The notes under the pieces are model-generated. The model searched no databases. It saw nothing but the letters and a program-made list of their open reading frames with translations, and was not told the DNA's origin. Shown in pieces: positions 36,312 to 44,832 of a stretch of 64,000 nucleotides of DNA. Made by a program: the position numbers and the translations under genes. The stretch is from Mycobacterium sp. (GTDB lineage: Bacteria > Actinomycetota > Actinomycetes > Mycobacteriales > Mycobacteriaceae): NCBI GenBank assembly GCA_025965895.1, contig JAOPWC010000096.1, positions 1 through 64,000 of the forward strand, written 5' to 3'. Each line of letters starts with the position of its first letter. Positions within the stretch are counted from its first letter, which is position 1.

Positions 36312-37084
36312 TGGATCTCACCCAACGGCTGGCCGGCCGCGTCGCGGTGATCACCGGCGGGGGCGGCGGCATCGGGCTTGCTGCCGGGCGACGGATGCAC
36401 GCCGAGGGCGCGACGATCGTGGTCGGTGACATCGACCCGACCGCGGGAAAGGGCGCCGCCGACGAACTCGACGGACTGTTCGTCCCGGTCGACGTGTCGG
36501 ACGAGGCCGCGGTCAACGCGCTGTTCGACGCCGCGGCCGAGGCCTACGGATCGGTCGACATCGCGTTCAACAACGCCGGGATCTCGCCACCCGATGACGA
36601 TCTGATCGAGAACACCGAGCTGCCGGCCTGGCAGAAGGTGCAGGACGTCAACCTGAAATCGGTGTATCTGTCGTGCCGGGCAGCGCTGCGGCACATGTCC
36701 ACGGCCGGAAGGGGCTCGATCATCAACGTCGCGTCCTTCGTGGCGGTGATGGGGTCGGCGACCTCGCAGATCTCCTACACCGCGTCCAAGGGCGGGGTGC
36801 TGGCGATGTCGCGGGAACTGGGTGTGCAGTACGCCCGCAGTGGCATTCGTGTCAACGCGCTGTGCCCTGGTCCGGTGAACACGCCGATGCTGCAGGAGCT
36901 GTTCGCCAAGGATCCCCAGCGGGCGGCGCGGCGGCTGGTCCACGTGCCGGTCGGCCGATTCGCCGAGCCGGAGGAAATCGCGGCCGCCGTGGCATTTCTG
37001 GCCAGTGACGACTCGTCGTTCATCACCGCATCGACGTTTCTCGTCGACGGCGGCATCAGCGCTGCGTACGTCACCCCGCTGTGA
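36308..37084 (+). CDS. Short-chain dehydrogenase/reductase
   Basis: 258 residues, classical SDR. The NAD(P)-binding TGGGGGIGLAAGRR is at the N-terminus, NNAGISPP follows, and the catalytic YTASK lies near residue 158. Substrate is unknown; in this operon it may act on an alcohol or aldehyde intermediate. ATG 36308 or 36311 starts the protein; it overlaps aldC and is overlapped by the GntR start. Matches Rv2857c. Confidence 0.92.
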   Translation: MMDLTQRLAGRVAVITGGGGGIGLAAGRRMHAEGATIVVGDIDPTAGKGAADELDGLFVPVDVSDEAAVNALFDAAAEAYGSVDIAFNNAGISPPDDDLIENTELPAWQKVQDVNLKSVYLSCRAALRHMSTAGRGSIINVASFVAVMGSATSQISYTASKGGVLAMSRELGVQYARSGIRVNALCPGPVNTPMLQELFAKDPQRAARRLVHVPVGRFAEPEEIAAAVAFLASDDSSFITASTFLVDGGISAAYVTPL

Positions 37085-37806
37085 GTATTCACCCGCAATT
37101 GGTCAGCGACACGCTGCTTCGGCCGGTGCGGCCGGGAAACGCGTTCGAGGACACCGTGGGCCGGCTGTTGCAGACGATCCGGCTGGGCGTCGTCGGGCCG
37201 GGAGAGGCGTTGCCGCCCGAACGTGAACTCGCCGCCCGGCTCGGGGTCAGCCGCGACACCGTGCGCGAGGCGATCAAATCGCTGTCCGACGCCGGGTATC
37301 TGATATCGCGCCGGGGCCGCTACGGCGGCACGTTCTTGGCTGACGAGTTGCCGATGCCCGCGGTGGAACCCGACGGAACCACGGCGATCAGCCGGGCCGA
37401 GATCGACGATGCGCTACGGCTACGGGAGATCCTCGAGGTCGGCGCGGCACGGATGGCCGCGACCCGCACGCTCACCGCCGGCGAACGGGAACTGCTGTGG
37501 ACACGGATGACCGACGTGCGGGACGCCGACCCGGCCGACTACCGCCGGCTGGACTCACGGCTGCATCTGGCGATCGCCGAGATGGTCGCCTCGCCGTCGC
37601 TGGTGCCGCTCGTCGCCGAGAACCGCATGCGGGTGAACCGCTTGCTGGACCGAATTCCGTTGCTGTCGCGCAACATCTCACACTCCGACGAACAGCACGA
37701 GGCCATTGTCATTGCGATTCTGGCCGGCGACGCCGAGGGCGCCGGGTCGGCAACGCGTGCACACATCGCCGGATCGGCGGCGCTGCTGCACGGGTTCCTC
37801 GACTGA
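37081..37806 (+). CDS. GntR/FadR-family transcriptional regulator
   Basis: 241 residues. The winged helix has PPERELAARLGVSRDTVREA (about residues 43-62), followed by an FCD effector domain with RLREILEVGAARM and the conserved His/Arg residues of this domain (RLDSRLHLAIAE, HSDEQHEAIV). GTG 37081 overlaps the SDR stop. It closes the glnA4 operon and is the likely regulator of that operon and of the divergent permease. Confidence 0.92.
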   Translation: MSIHPQLVSDTLLRPVRPGNAFEDTVGRLLQTIRLGVVGPGEALPPERELAARLGVSRDTVREAIKSLSDAGYLISRRGRYGGTFLADELPMPAVEPDGTTAISRAEIDDALRLREILEVGAARMAATRTLTAGERELLWTRMTDVRDADPADYRRLDSRLHLAIAEMVASPSLVPLVAENRMRVNRLLDRIPLLSRNISHSDEQHEAIVIAILAGDAEGAGSATRAHIAGSAALLHGFLD

Positions 37807-38207
37807 CGGCGGGCAACCGACGCCGTTTACTTCGTTCCCTCGGGACGCCTCTGATCCTCGATTTCACTGGCGTCGACTGCGTTGCCGAGGAGGGCCTTCG
37901 AGTCTTGTTCGCTTTTGACGACGAATGCGGGCGGCCCGGTGTGGGCTGGGCGCTGGTGACCAGCCCGTCGGTGCGCATGACGCTGCGGGCCGGTGACCGC
38001 GACGGCATTCTTCCCAGTGCCGGTTCGGTCGTCGAGGGACTGCAGTGGTTCCGCGACCGCACCCGCCAACGCGGGCTGCTGCAGTTTGTCAGTCACAAAA
38101 CGCAAGCCGGGAGTGATTCACCGGGTGCGGCGGCCCGGCGAGATCCGCCCCTGTGTGCCGGATCGTTCAGGCGGCGTGGGAGCAGATCGTTGCTCGGGTG
38201 GTGCTGA
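37807..38207 (+). pseudogene. N-terminally truncated STAS-domain gene
   Basis: Directly after the GntR stop, a frame reads NRRRLLRSLGTPLILDFTGV, then EEGLRVLFAFDDECGR, VGWALVTSPSVRMTLRAGDR and FRDRTRQRGLLQFVSH. That is the C-terminal two thirds of a STAS/anti-sigma-factor-antagonist-like domain. No ATG, GTG or usable TTG precedes it after the GntR gene, and the first strand and helix are missing. The frame ends at TGA near 38207 after an unrelated Arg-rich tail. It looks like a fragment left by a recombination event. Confidence 0.5.
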
Positions 38208-38399
38208 TGTGAGTGCCGATTCGTCGCGCGGTTTGTCGTCGGCCCATCGCGACCATGTGACGGCCGCCGCCAGCGCGACCAGGGCCTCCAACACCACGAT
38301 CGTCAGCACGATCACGCCACCGACTATCACCGCGGTGTGGCTGTAGTGGGGTAGGTGTGCAGGCTGGACGGCCAGCCACGCATCCGGCCGGCCCCTCAT
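38118..38399 (-). CDS. Hypothetical single-pass membrane protein
   Basis: 93 residues. A single long hydrophobic helix (HTAVIVGGVIVLTIVVLEAL, continuing VALAAAVTW) follows a short N-terminus, and the C-terminal half is hydrophilic with many Pro, Arg and Ser. No clear ribosome site lies before ATG 38399. It partly overlaps the end of the STAS remnant on the other strand. The coherent topology makes it plausible but not certain. Confidence 0.45.
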   Translation of the reverse strand: MRGRPDAWLAVQPAHLPHYSHTAVIVGGVIVLTIVVLEALVALAAAVTWSRWADDKPRDESALTSAPPEQRSAPTPPERSGTQGRISPGRRTR

Positions 38400-38646
38400 C
38401 GTGGCTCACATGCCGCGATGTCGATGTCTTCTGTGATCCGCACGGTGGGGCACCTTCGGTTGATATCAGCACTTGATGTTCACCCAGAATCGGTGCCCGG
38501 CGAATCGATGTCGCCATGGCTGCCAACCATCAAAGCTCCCCGCCAGCCGGACATCGTGCCCACCTGCCAGCGGTACCTGAGCGGACCGGCGCCACCGCCG
38601 GCACCGCTGGACGGCGGGAACGGTGGCGTGCTCTAAGTCGCGCCGA
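38400..38646. other. Intergenic stretch with no supported gene
   Basis: Between the small membrane-protein frame and trkA. Open frames here (for example a plus-strand one ending near 38636) have no family features or ribosome site. I see no clear regulatory element. Confidence 0.4.
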
Positions 38647-39309
38647 TCACGGGATGTCGTGGATGACGCTCCGAATCAGATCCTCATTGGAGCTGTCCGC
38701 GACGAACAACAACTCGTCGCCGGCTTGCAGCGTGTCGTGGGGCTGCGGGAGGATCACCCCGCGGCCGCGGAGCACGGTCACGAGTGCCGAATTCTCCGGC
38801 AGTGCCAGATCACACACCCGCTGTCCGACGAGCGGGTTGTCCGCGGGCAGCGTGAGTTTTGCCAGGTTGGCCCGGCCGCGCCCGAGGCCCATCAGGCGCA
38901 CGAGGTGGCCGACGTCGATGGCTCCCTCGATTCCCGCGACAATGGCGCGCGGTGTGGAGACGGCCACGTCGACGCCCCACGCCGCGGTGAACAGCCACTC
39001 GTTGGACGTCTCGTTGACCCTCGCCACCACCCTCGGCACCCCGAACTCGGTCTTGGCCAGGAGGGCGGCCGCAAGGTTCACCTTGTCATCGCCGGTGGCG
39101 GCGATGATCACATCGCAGGTCTGCAGGGCGGCCTCTTCGAGCGAGGCCATCTCGCACGCGTCGGCGAGTAACCACTCGGCATCGGGAACCGTCGTCGGTT
39201 CGTAGTAGCGGGGGTCGCGTTCGATCAGCAGGATCTTGTGGCCGTTGTCGAGCAGTTCACGAGCGACGGACCGGCCGACTGCGCCGGCACCGGCGATCGC
39301 GACACGCAT
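38647..39309 (-). CDS. TrkA-family K+-channel/transport NAD-binding protein
   Basis: 220 residues. An N-terminal Rossmann RCK domain (MRVAIAGAGAVGRSVARELL, then LIERDP) is joined to a C-terminal TrkA_C domain (LPADNPLVGQRVCDLALPEN and LQAGDELLFVADSS). It is the cytosolic gating subunit type that includes mycobacterial CeoC/TrkA. It is divergent from a K+/H+ antiporter gene across 229 bp, so the two may work in one potassium system. Confidence 0.92.
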   Translation of the reverse strand: MRVAIAGAGAVGRSVARELLDNGHKILLIERDPRYYEPTTVPDAEWLLADACEMASLEEAALQTCDVIIAATGDDKVNLAAALLAKTEFGVPRVVARVNETSNEWLFTAAWGVDVAVSTPRAIVAGIEGAIDVGHLVRLMGLGRGRANLAKLTLPADNPLVGQRVCDLALPENSALVTVLRGRGVILPQPHDTLQAGDELLFVADSSNEDLIRSVIHDIP

Positions 39310-39538
39310 CGTCAGCTCCCCTCATTCGGCGCACATCTGGCGTGCTCGTCAATGTCGCGACCTGCCGTCGGGTGCACGCTTCCCAGGTCATACTGACGCA
39401 TGCAGGGCGCCGCGGAATGACATTCGGGCGGTACGACGGTTCATTCGTGCCGGCGGGTTTGCTGACACATGTTGGCCCTGGTCGCCGCGCTGGCGCAACA
39501 CACGGGCCGCCCACGGTGGCGGGCCGAACGGGGACGAG

Positions 39539-41035
39539 ATGAGCTTGCAGCAGCTGTACCTGGCGCTGCTGGCCGGTGGCCTGGTACTGCTTGCCAGCAT
39601 CATCGCGACCCGAATAACGAGCCGGGTGGGCTTGCCCAGTCTGTTGCTGTTCCTGGCGGTCGGCGTCCTTCTCGGCGAAGACGGGCTGGGACTGAAATTC
39701 GACGACGTCCAGCTCGCCCGGGACCTCGGAACAGCGGCTCTGGCCATCATCCTCGTCGAGGGTGGCCTGGCCACCCGCTACTCCGATGTCCGAAAGGTGC
39801 TGGCACCCGCCGCTGTGCTGGCCACCTTCGGGGTGGGCATCAGTATGGCGATCACGGCGGCCGGCGCGCACCTGCTGCTCGGCATCGACTGGCAACTCGC
39901 GCTCCTGCTCGGCGCGATCGTTTCCTCCACTGACGCTGCCGCCGTGTTTTCTGTTCTGCGTACCCTGCCGCTGCCGCGGCGCGTCGCCGGGCTGCTGGAG
40001 GCGGAGTCCGGATTCAACGACGCCCCGGCCGTCATCCTTGTCGTCATGTTCAGCGCGACGACCTTCGACATTGCGCCGGGGACCGCCCTCGTCGTGGTGC
40101 TCTATGAGTTAATCGCCGGCGCGGCAATCGGATTGGGCTGTGGGCTGCTCGGGGCCGTGGCTTTGCGTCGCATCGCCCTGCCGGCCTCGGGGCTGTACCC
40201 GCTGGCGACCTTCGGGCTCGGCATGGTGGCGTTCGCCGCGTCAGGTGTCGCCCACGCAAGCGGATTTCTCGCCGCCTATCTTGCGGGCCTGGTGCTTGCC
40301 AACTCCGGGTTGCCGCATCGCTCGGCCACCAGGTCGTTCGCCGAAGGCCTGGGCTGGCTCGCGCAGATTGGCCTGTTCGTCCTCCTCGGGCTGCTGGTGA
40401 ACCCGAGCGAGCTGCCCCACGAACTGGTACCGGCGATCGTCGTCGGGCTCGTCCTGTTGCTGCTTGGCCGGCCGCTGTCGGTGGTGGCCTCGCTCGCCGG
40501 GTTCCGGGCGCCCTGGCGAGAGCAGGTCTTCCTGTCCTGGGCCGGCCTGCGCGGTGCGGTCCCGATCGTGCTTGCGACCTTTCCCATCGTCGCCGGCGTC
40601 CCCGACAGCCACCGTCTGCTCAACATCGTCTTCATCCTGGTGGTGGTGTTCACCCTTGTTCAGGGACCCAGCCTGCGCCCTCTCGCTAGCGCGATGGGGT
40701 TGATCCCGCCTGATTCCACGCGAGAAATCCAGGTGGAGTCGGCTCCCCTGGACGTCTTGGAGGCGGAGCTGTTGACGATGACCGTGCTGCCGTCGTCTCG
40801 GCTGCGCAACGTCTCGATCCTCGAGCTGCGGCTGCCGGAGCCGAGCGTCATCACCCTGATCATCCGGGACCGGCACACGTTCGTCCCCCAACCCGACACG
40901 CGTATCGAGGTCGGCGATGAACTGCTCATCGTCACGACCTCCAAGACGCGTACAGCGGCCGAGAGGCGACTTCGCGCGGTAAGTCGCCGCGGCAAACTCG
41001 CCTACTGGTTCGACGAATACGGCGAACCAGAATGA
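39539..41035 (+). CDS. K+/H+ antiporter with RCK_C domain (CPA1, NhaP2-like)
   Basis: 498 residues. About 12 membrane helices form the cation/proton antiporter domain; SGFNDAPAVILVVM contains the conserved Asn-Asp ion site and FLSWAGLRGAVPIVLATFP is the family segment. The cytosolic C-terminal region (about 405-485; LRNVSILELRLPEPSVITLI, then RIEVGDELLIV) is a TrkA_C/RCK_C domain. ATG 39539 fits; the frame upstream is not protein-like. It expels K+ in exchange for protons. Confidence 0.92.
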   Translation: MSLQQLYLALLAGGLVLLASIIATRITSRVGLPSLLLFLAVGVLLGEDGLGLKFDDVQLARDLGTAALAIILVEGGLATRYSDVRKVLAPAAVLATFGVGISMAITAAGAHLLLGIDWQLALLLGAIVSSTDAAAVFSVLRTLPLPRRVAGLLEAESGFNDAPAVILVVMFSATTFDIAPGTALVVVLYELIAGAAIGLGCGLLGAVALRRIALPASGLYPLATFGLGMVAFAASGVAHASGFLAAYLAGLVLANSGLPHRSATRSFAEGLGWLAQIGLFVLLGLLVNPSELPHELVPAIVVGLVLLLLGRPLSVVASLAGFRAPWREQVFLSWAGLRGAVPIVLATFPIVAGVPDSHRLLNIVFILVVVFTLVQGPSLRPLASAMGLIPPDSTREIQVESAPLDVLEAELLTMTVLPSSRLRNVSILELRLPEPSVITLIIRDRHTFVPQPDTRIEVGDELLIVTTSKTRTAAERRLRAVSRRGKLAYWFDEYGEPE

Positions 41036-41086
41036 CCGGCGCCGAAGCCGCATATCGTCCGATCAATCCGATTAAGGGGTACGCAC

Positions 41087-41863
41087 ATGACTCAGCCGGC
41101 CCGGCTCAGCGGCAAGCGGGCGCTCGTGACCGGCGGCAGCCGGGGTATCGGTGCGGCGATCGCACGGCGGTTGGCGGCCGAAGGCGCCGCGGTCGCCGTG
41201 AACTACGTTGCCGACGAGGCGTCCGCCGACGCGCTGGTAGACGAGCTGCGCGACAGCGGGTACCAGGCGGCCGCCTTCCGGGCCGATGTCAGCGACGCCG
41301 TACAAGCCAGGGACCTGGTGGGCCGCACGGTGGCGCAGTTCGGCGGCCTGGACGTGCTGGCGAGCAATGCCGGTGTGGAGTTCTTCGGCGCCCTTGAGTC
41401 CACCACGCCGGAAGATTTCGACCGGGTCTTTCGGATCAATGTCGCCGGCCAGCTGTTTGTCACCCAGGCCGCGGTCGCGGCCATGAGCTCCGGCGGCAGA
41501 ATTCTGCTCACCTCCTCGGTAAGCGCCCGCATCGCGGTGTATCACCACACCCTCTATGCGGCGAGCAAGGCGGCCGTTTCCGCGATGGTGCTGAACCTGG
41601 CGCCTGAACTGGCTGACCGGTCCATCGCCATCAACGCCATCGCTCCTGGCGGCACGGCGACCGACATGGCCCGAGAGCATGCATCGCACTACACCCCGCC
41701 TGCGCTGCGCGACGTACCTCCCGAAGCGGTACTGCGGTCCATGAACGCACTGGGCCGGCTGGCCGAACCCGGCGAAATCGCCGCGGTGGCCGCATTTCTG
41801 CTCTCACCGGACGCCGCCTACATCACCGGCGCCACCATCGACGCCGCGGGCGGATGGATGTAA
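41087..41863 (+). CDS. Short-chain dehydrogenase, FabG-like
   Basis: 258 residues, classical SDR. TGGSRGIGAAIARRLA is the cofactor loop, ASNAGVEFFG follows, and YAASK near residue 163 carries the catalytic Tyr-Lys. It resembles 3-oxoacyl reductases, but the substrate is unassigned. ATG 41087 follows the antiporter gene by 51 bp; no nearby pathway genes point to a role. Confidence 0.9.
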   Translation: MTQPARLSGKRALVTGGSRGIGAAIARRLAAEGAAVAVNYVADEASADALVDELRDSGYQAAAFRADVSDAVQARDLVGRTVAQFGGLDVLASNAGVEFFGALESTTPEDFDRVFRINVAGQLFVTQAAVAAMSSGGRILLTSSVSARIAVYHHTLYAASKAAVSAMVLNLAPELADRSIAINAIAPGGTATDMAREHASHYTPPALRDVPPEAVLRSMNALGRLAEPGEIAAVAAFLLSPDAAYITGATIDAAGGWM

Positions 41864-42015
41864 CTGCGCCGACAGGTGCCCGGGCCACCGCCGTGTGAGG
41901 ATCGGCTGTCGAGATCTTCGATGCTTCAAAGCCGGTTCACAGCAATACCTCAGCATCGCTGACGATTCTTGAAGCATGGCGGACATTCGCCGGGACCGCG
42001 CAGAGGAGCAGGCAG

Positions 42016-43269
42016 ATGCTCAACCAGGACGACCGGCTCCCGGCCGATCCCGCCACGCCCCATACCCGTCGCTGGACTCCTCGCTCCACACCCTCCTCTT
42101 CCTCTCCTCGACTGCCGGTCGCCCTTCTCGCCAAACCCTTTTGCACGCAAGGCGTCCCACAAGACATCACCCCGCCGCCCGGCCCATTCCCAAAGCGCTA
42201 TCGACTCGAGTTCGATGACGGAACGTCGGTTGCGGTACGTGGCAGGGGCTTCATCGGGCGTGACCCGGGTGCAGGAGCCGACACCGACGTCGAACACCTG
42301 ATCAGACTGGTCGACGACACACTCTCGGTGTCCAGGACGCATCTGGAATTCGGGGTCGACGAGTCCGGGCTCTGGTTCCGGGACTGCGCCTCGACAAACG
42401 GCTCCGAAATCGAGATCGACGGGCACCGAAGCCCGCTCGAGGGGACAGTACCTGTGACGGCGCCGCCGGGCTGCACCGTCCACCTGGGTGCGCGGCACGT
42501 CCGCGTGGAGACGACAAGCGGACGCACCGTAATCGGACGCGCAACGCTCGACTGGGGGGTGGCAACCCACATCGGCTCGGCACGCCAACACAATCAGGAC
42601 GACTACTGTTCAGCGGCACCGGTTTTCGTCGTGGCAGACGGAATGGGCGGTCACGCCGCCGGTGACGTGGCCAGTCGGCAAATGGTCGAGTCACTGCTGG
42701 CCGTTGCCGGCCACACGTGCGTGACTCCTGAAATGTTCATGGCTTGTTTGGCGGACGCCCGGGCGCGCCTCGGGCGGATCGCGGTGTCGGGCGGGCCGCC
42801 GCCGGGCACCACTGTCAGCGGTGTGATCGTCACTCAACGCGATGACGATGATCCGTGCTGGATGGTGGTCAACGTCGGCGATTCCCGCACCTACCGGTTG
42901 GATGCCGACCGATTGAGGCAGCTCACCGTCGACCATTCCGTGGTGCAGGAACTGATCGACGCCGGTGCGGTGACTCCGTCGGAGGCCCGGTCGCTTCCGA
43001 TCGGCAACCTTCTCACGAGGGCAGTACTGGCCGGGATCGATCATCCGCCCGACGTGTGGCTCCTGCCGATCAGGCCCCGCGACCGCATCCTGGTGTGCTC
43101 GGACGGCCTGATCCGTGAACTCGACGACCGGCGCATCGCCGGCGTCTTGCGTGCGGTGGCCGATCCGCAGGAGGCCGCCGGCGAACTGGTCAGCATCGCG
43201 GTCGCTGCGGGCTGCCGCGACGACGTCACCGCGTTGGTGATCGACGCCGTCGCAACACGATCTGCTTGA
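42016..43269 (+). CDS. FHA-domain PP2C-type Ser/Thr phosphatase
   Basis: 417 residues. A proline/serine-rich N-terminus (about 1-60) is followed by an FHA domain (about 65-165; GFIGRDPG, VDDTLSVSRTHLEF, ASTNGSEI), which binds phosphothreonine, then a PP2C catalytic domain (about 180-410; HIGSARQHNQDDYC, VVADGMGGHAAGDVASR, VNVGDSRTYRL, VCSDGLIREL, CRDDVTALV) with the metal-binding aspartates in place. Mycobacterial PstP is PP2C without an FHA domain. ATG 42016 has GAGGAG upstream. It would dephosphorylate kinase substrates recruited by the FHA domain; no kinase lies nearby. Confidence 0.9.
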   Translation: MLNQDDRLPADPATPHTRRWTPRSTPSSSSPRLPVALLAKPFCTQGVPQDITPPPGPFPKRYRLEFDDGTSVAVRGRGFIGRDPGAGADTDVEHLIRLVDDTLSVSRTHLEFGVDESGLWFRDCASTNGSEIEIDGHRSPLEGTVPVTAPPGCTVHLGARHVRVETTSGRTVIGRATLDWGVATHIGSARQHNQDDYCSAAPVFVVADGMGGHAAGDVASRQMVESLLAVAGHTCVTPEMFMACLADARARLGRIAVSGGPPPGTTVSGVIVTQRDDDDPCWMVVNVGDSRTYRLDADRLRQLTVDHSVVQELIDAGAVTPSEARSLPIGNLLTRAVLAGIDHPPDVWLLPIRPRDRILVCSDGLIRELDDRRIAGVLRAVADPQEAAGELVSIAVAAGCRDDVTALVIDAVATRSA

Positions 43270-43358
43270 TCGGGTCGACCCCGAGCCGGAAATGAATAAC
43301 TGGTGCCGGCCGATGGGTTCCGTTGTCTTCGGACGGCGACTGTGACATACCTGTCTGC

Positions 43359-44195
43359 ATGATCGAGGTGACCCTGCTCGGCACCGGAAGTCCGATGGTC
43401 GACCCCAACCGCGCGGGACCATCCACGTTGGTGCGTGCCGGCTCGGAGCTGCTTCTTCTCGACTGCGGTCGCGGTGTTCTCATGCGCGCGGCCGCGGTCG
43501 GCGTCGGGGCCGCCAACCTGACCGCGCTTCTGCTGACCCACCTGCACAGCGATCACATCACCGATCTGGGTGACGTGATCACCACCAGGTGGGTGACCAC
43601 CTTCGAATCCACGCCGCTACCCATCATCGGGCCGCCCGGAACCGCCGAGGTTGTCGACGCGATCCTGGCGGCGCTCGGCCCGGACATCAGGTACCGCATT
43701 GCCCACCACCCGGATATCACCGAGCCGCCCGTTGTCCAGGTGCACGAGCACACCGAGGGGCTGGTGTGGAAATCCGAGGGCGTGCGAATCATCGTCGCGC
43801 CGACCGACCACCGCCCCGTCGAACCGACTATCGCTTTCCGGATCAGCTATGAGAAGGCGTCGGTCGTGGTGGCCGGGGATTCGGTGCCCTGCAGCGCGCT
43901 CGACGAACTGGCCGACGGTGCTGACGCACTCGTGCACACCGCCATTCGGAAGGATCTCGTCGAGAAACTGCCACAACAGCGATTGAAGGACATCATCGAC
44001 TACCACTCCTCAGTTGAGGACGCGGCCGCGACCGCGGCGCGGGCCGGGGTGGACACGCTGATCCTCACCCACTACGTGCCCCCCATCGCGCCGGGCCAGG
44101 AGAACGACTGGCGTGAGCGCGCAGCGTCAGCATTCGACGGTCGCATCGAACTGGGCAACGATCTGCACCGGGTCGAGGTCGACGCCCGGATCTAG
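43359..44195 (+). CDS. Metallo-beta-lactamase-fold hydrolase, RNase Z-like
   Basis: 278 residues from ATG 43359 ([13 protein letters not shown]). The zinc motif [10 protein letters not shown] is near residue 63, and later His/Asp ligands are in VVVAGDSVP and LILTHYVPP. The layout is that of the RNase Z/arylsulfatase-type MBL branch, but the exosite of tRNase Z cannot be confirmed, so the substrate is open. The frame also permits GTG/ATG starts upstream from 43323, which add residues unlike the family. Confidence 0.85.
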   Translation: MIEVTLLGTGSPMVDPNRAGPSTLVRAGSELLLLDCGRGVLMRAAAVGVGAANLTALLLTHLHSDHITDLGDVITTRWVTTFESTPLPIIGPPGTAEVVDAILAALGPDIRYRIAHHPDITEPPVVQVHEHTEGLVWKSEGVRIIVAPTDHRPVEPTIAFRISYEKASVVVAGDSVPCSALDELADGADALVHTAIRKDLVEKLPQQRLKDIIDYHSSVEDAAATAARAGVDTLILTHYVPPIAPGQENDWRERAASAFDGRIELGNDLHRVEVDARI

Positions 44196-44762
44196 CCCGT
44201 CTGGGTTTTCTGCACCGCAGGCGGATGCCGGCGACGGTCGAGGACCTCGTGCCTGGGCGCGTAGAGACGCATGGTCACCCCGAGGGGCCCCAACGGAGCG
44301 GGTAACGAGTTGGATTCGTATTGTTGGCCTGGCTGCAGATAGAGATCCGGCGAGCCACCAGCGTTGTACTTCAACGGATCGCGATCGCCAACCGGTGTGG
44401 GGGCGCATGCAGTATCACCGGGTGCGGCGCTGAGGTCCAGCCACCCAACCGAGTAGAGGGTGTCGAAACTCGGCCGGACCACACTACCGAAGCCCGCGGT
44501 CGGAAACGCCCCGAGGTCATGAAACTCGTTGGAAGGGGCCCAATCCCGGCTTGGCCCCGGCACCGGTGTTGATCGGCTGCAGTCGGGTGACGTTCATCGT
44601 CACGAGCGGGTAGAACAGGGCCACTTCATAACTCAGGGTCCGCAAATCGTCTGACAGCGTGCACACAGGTGTCTCCTTCACGCGTCGCCCGTGAGCCCAT
44701 TTGCTCCAGGCCAGGTATTCGACGCTACCCGCCTCGTACTGGACCGGAACTGTCGTCATCAC
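44192..44762 (-). pseudogene. Broken DUF1254/DUF1214 gene
   Basis: On the minus strand, EVALFYPLVTMNVTRLQPIN is the DUF1254 start. After a frameshift near 44535 the reading continues as APSNEFHDLGAFP and SVVRPSFDTLYSVGWLDLS, again DUF1254. The sequence then jumps to VGDRDPLKYNAGGSPDLYL and LPAPLGPLGVTMRLYAPRHE, the very end of DUF1214. The middle of the gene, several hundred residues in intact members, is deleted. So the gene is disabled by both a frameshift and a deletion. Confidence 0.65.
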
Positions 44763-44832
44763 CTGTTGCAGGTCCAGTCAGGGCGCCGCCGGTGGGACTG
44801 GGTTGACGGTAGCGTCGGCAAAGAGCACGCTG

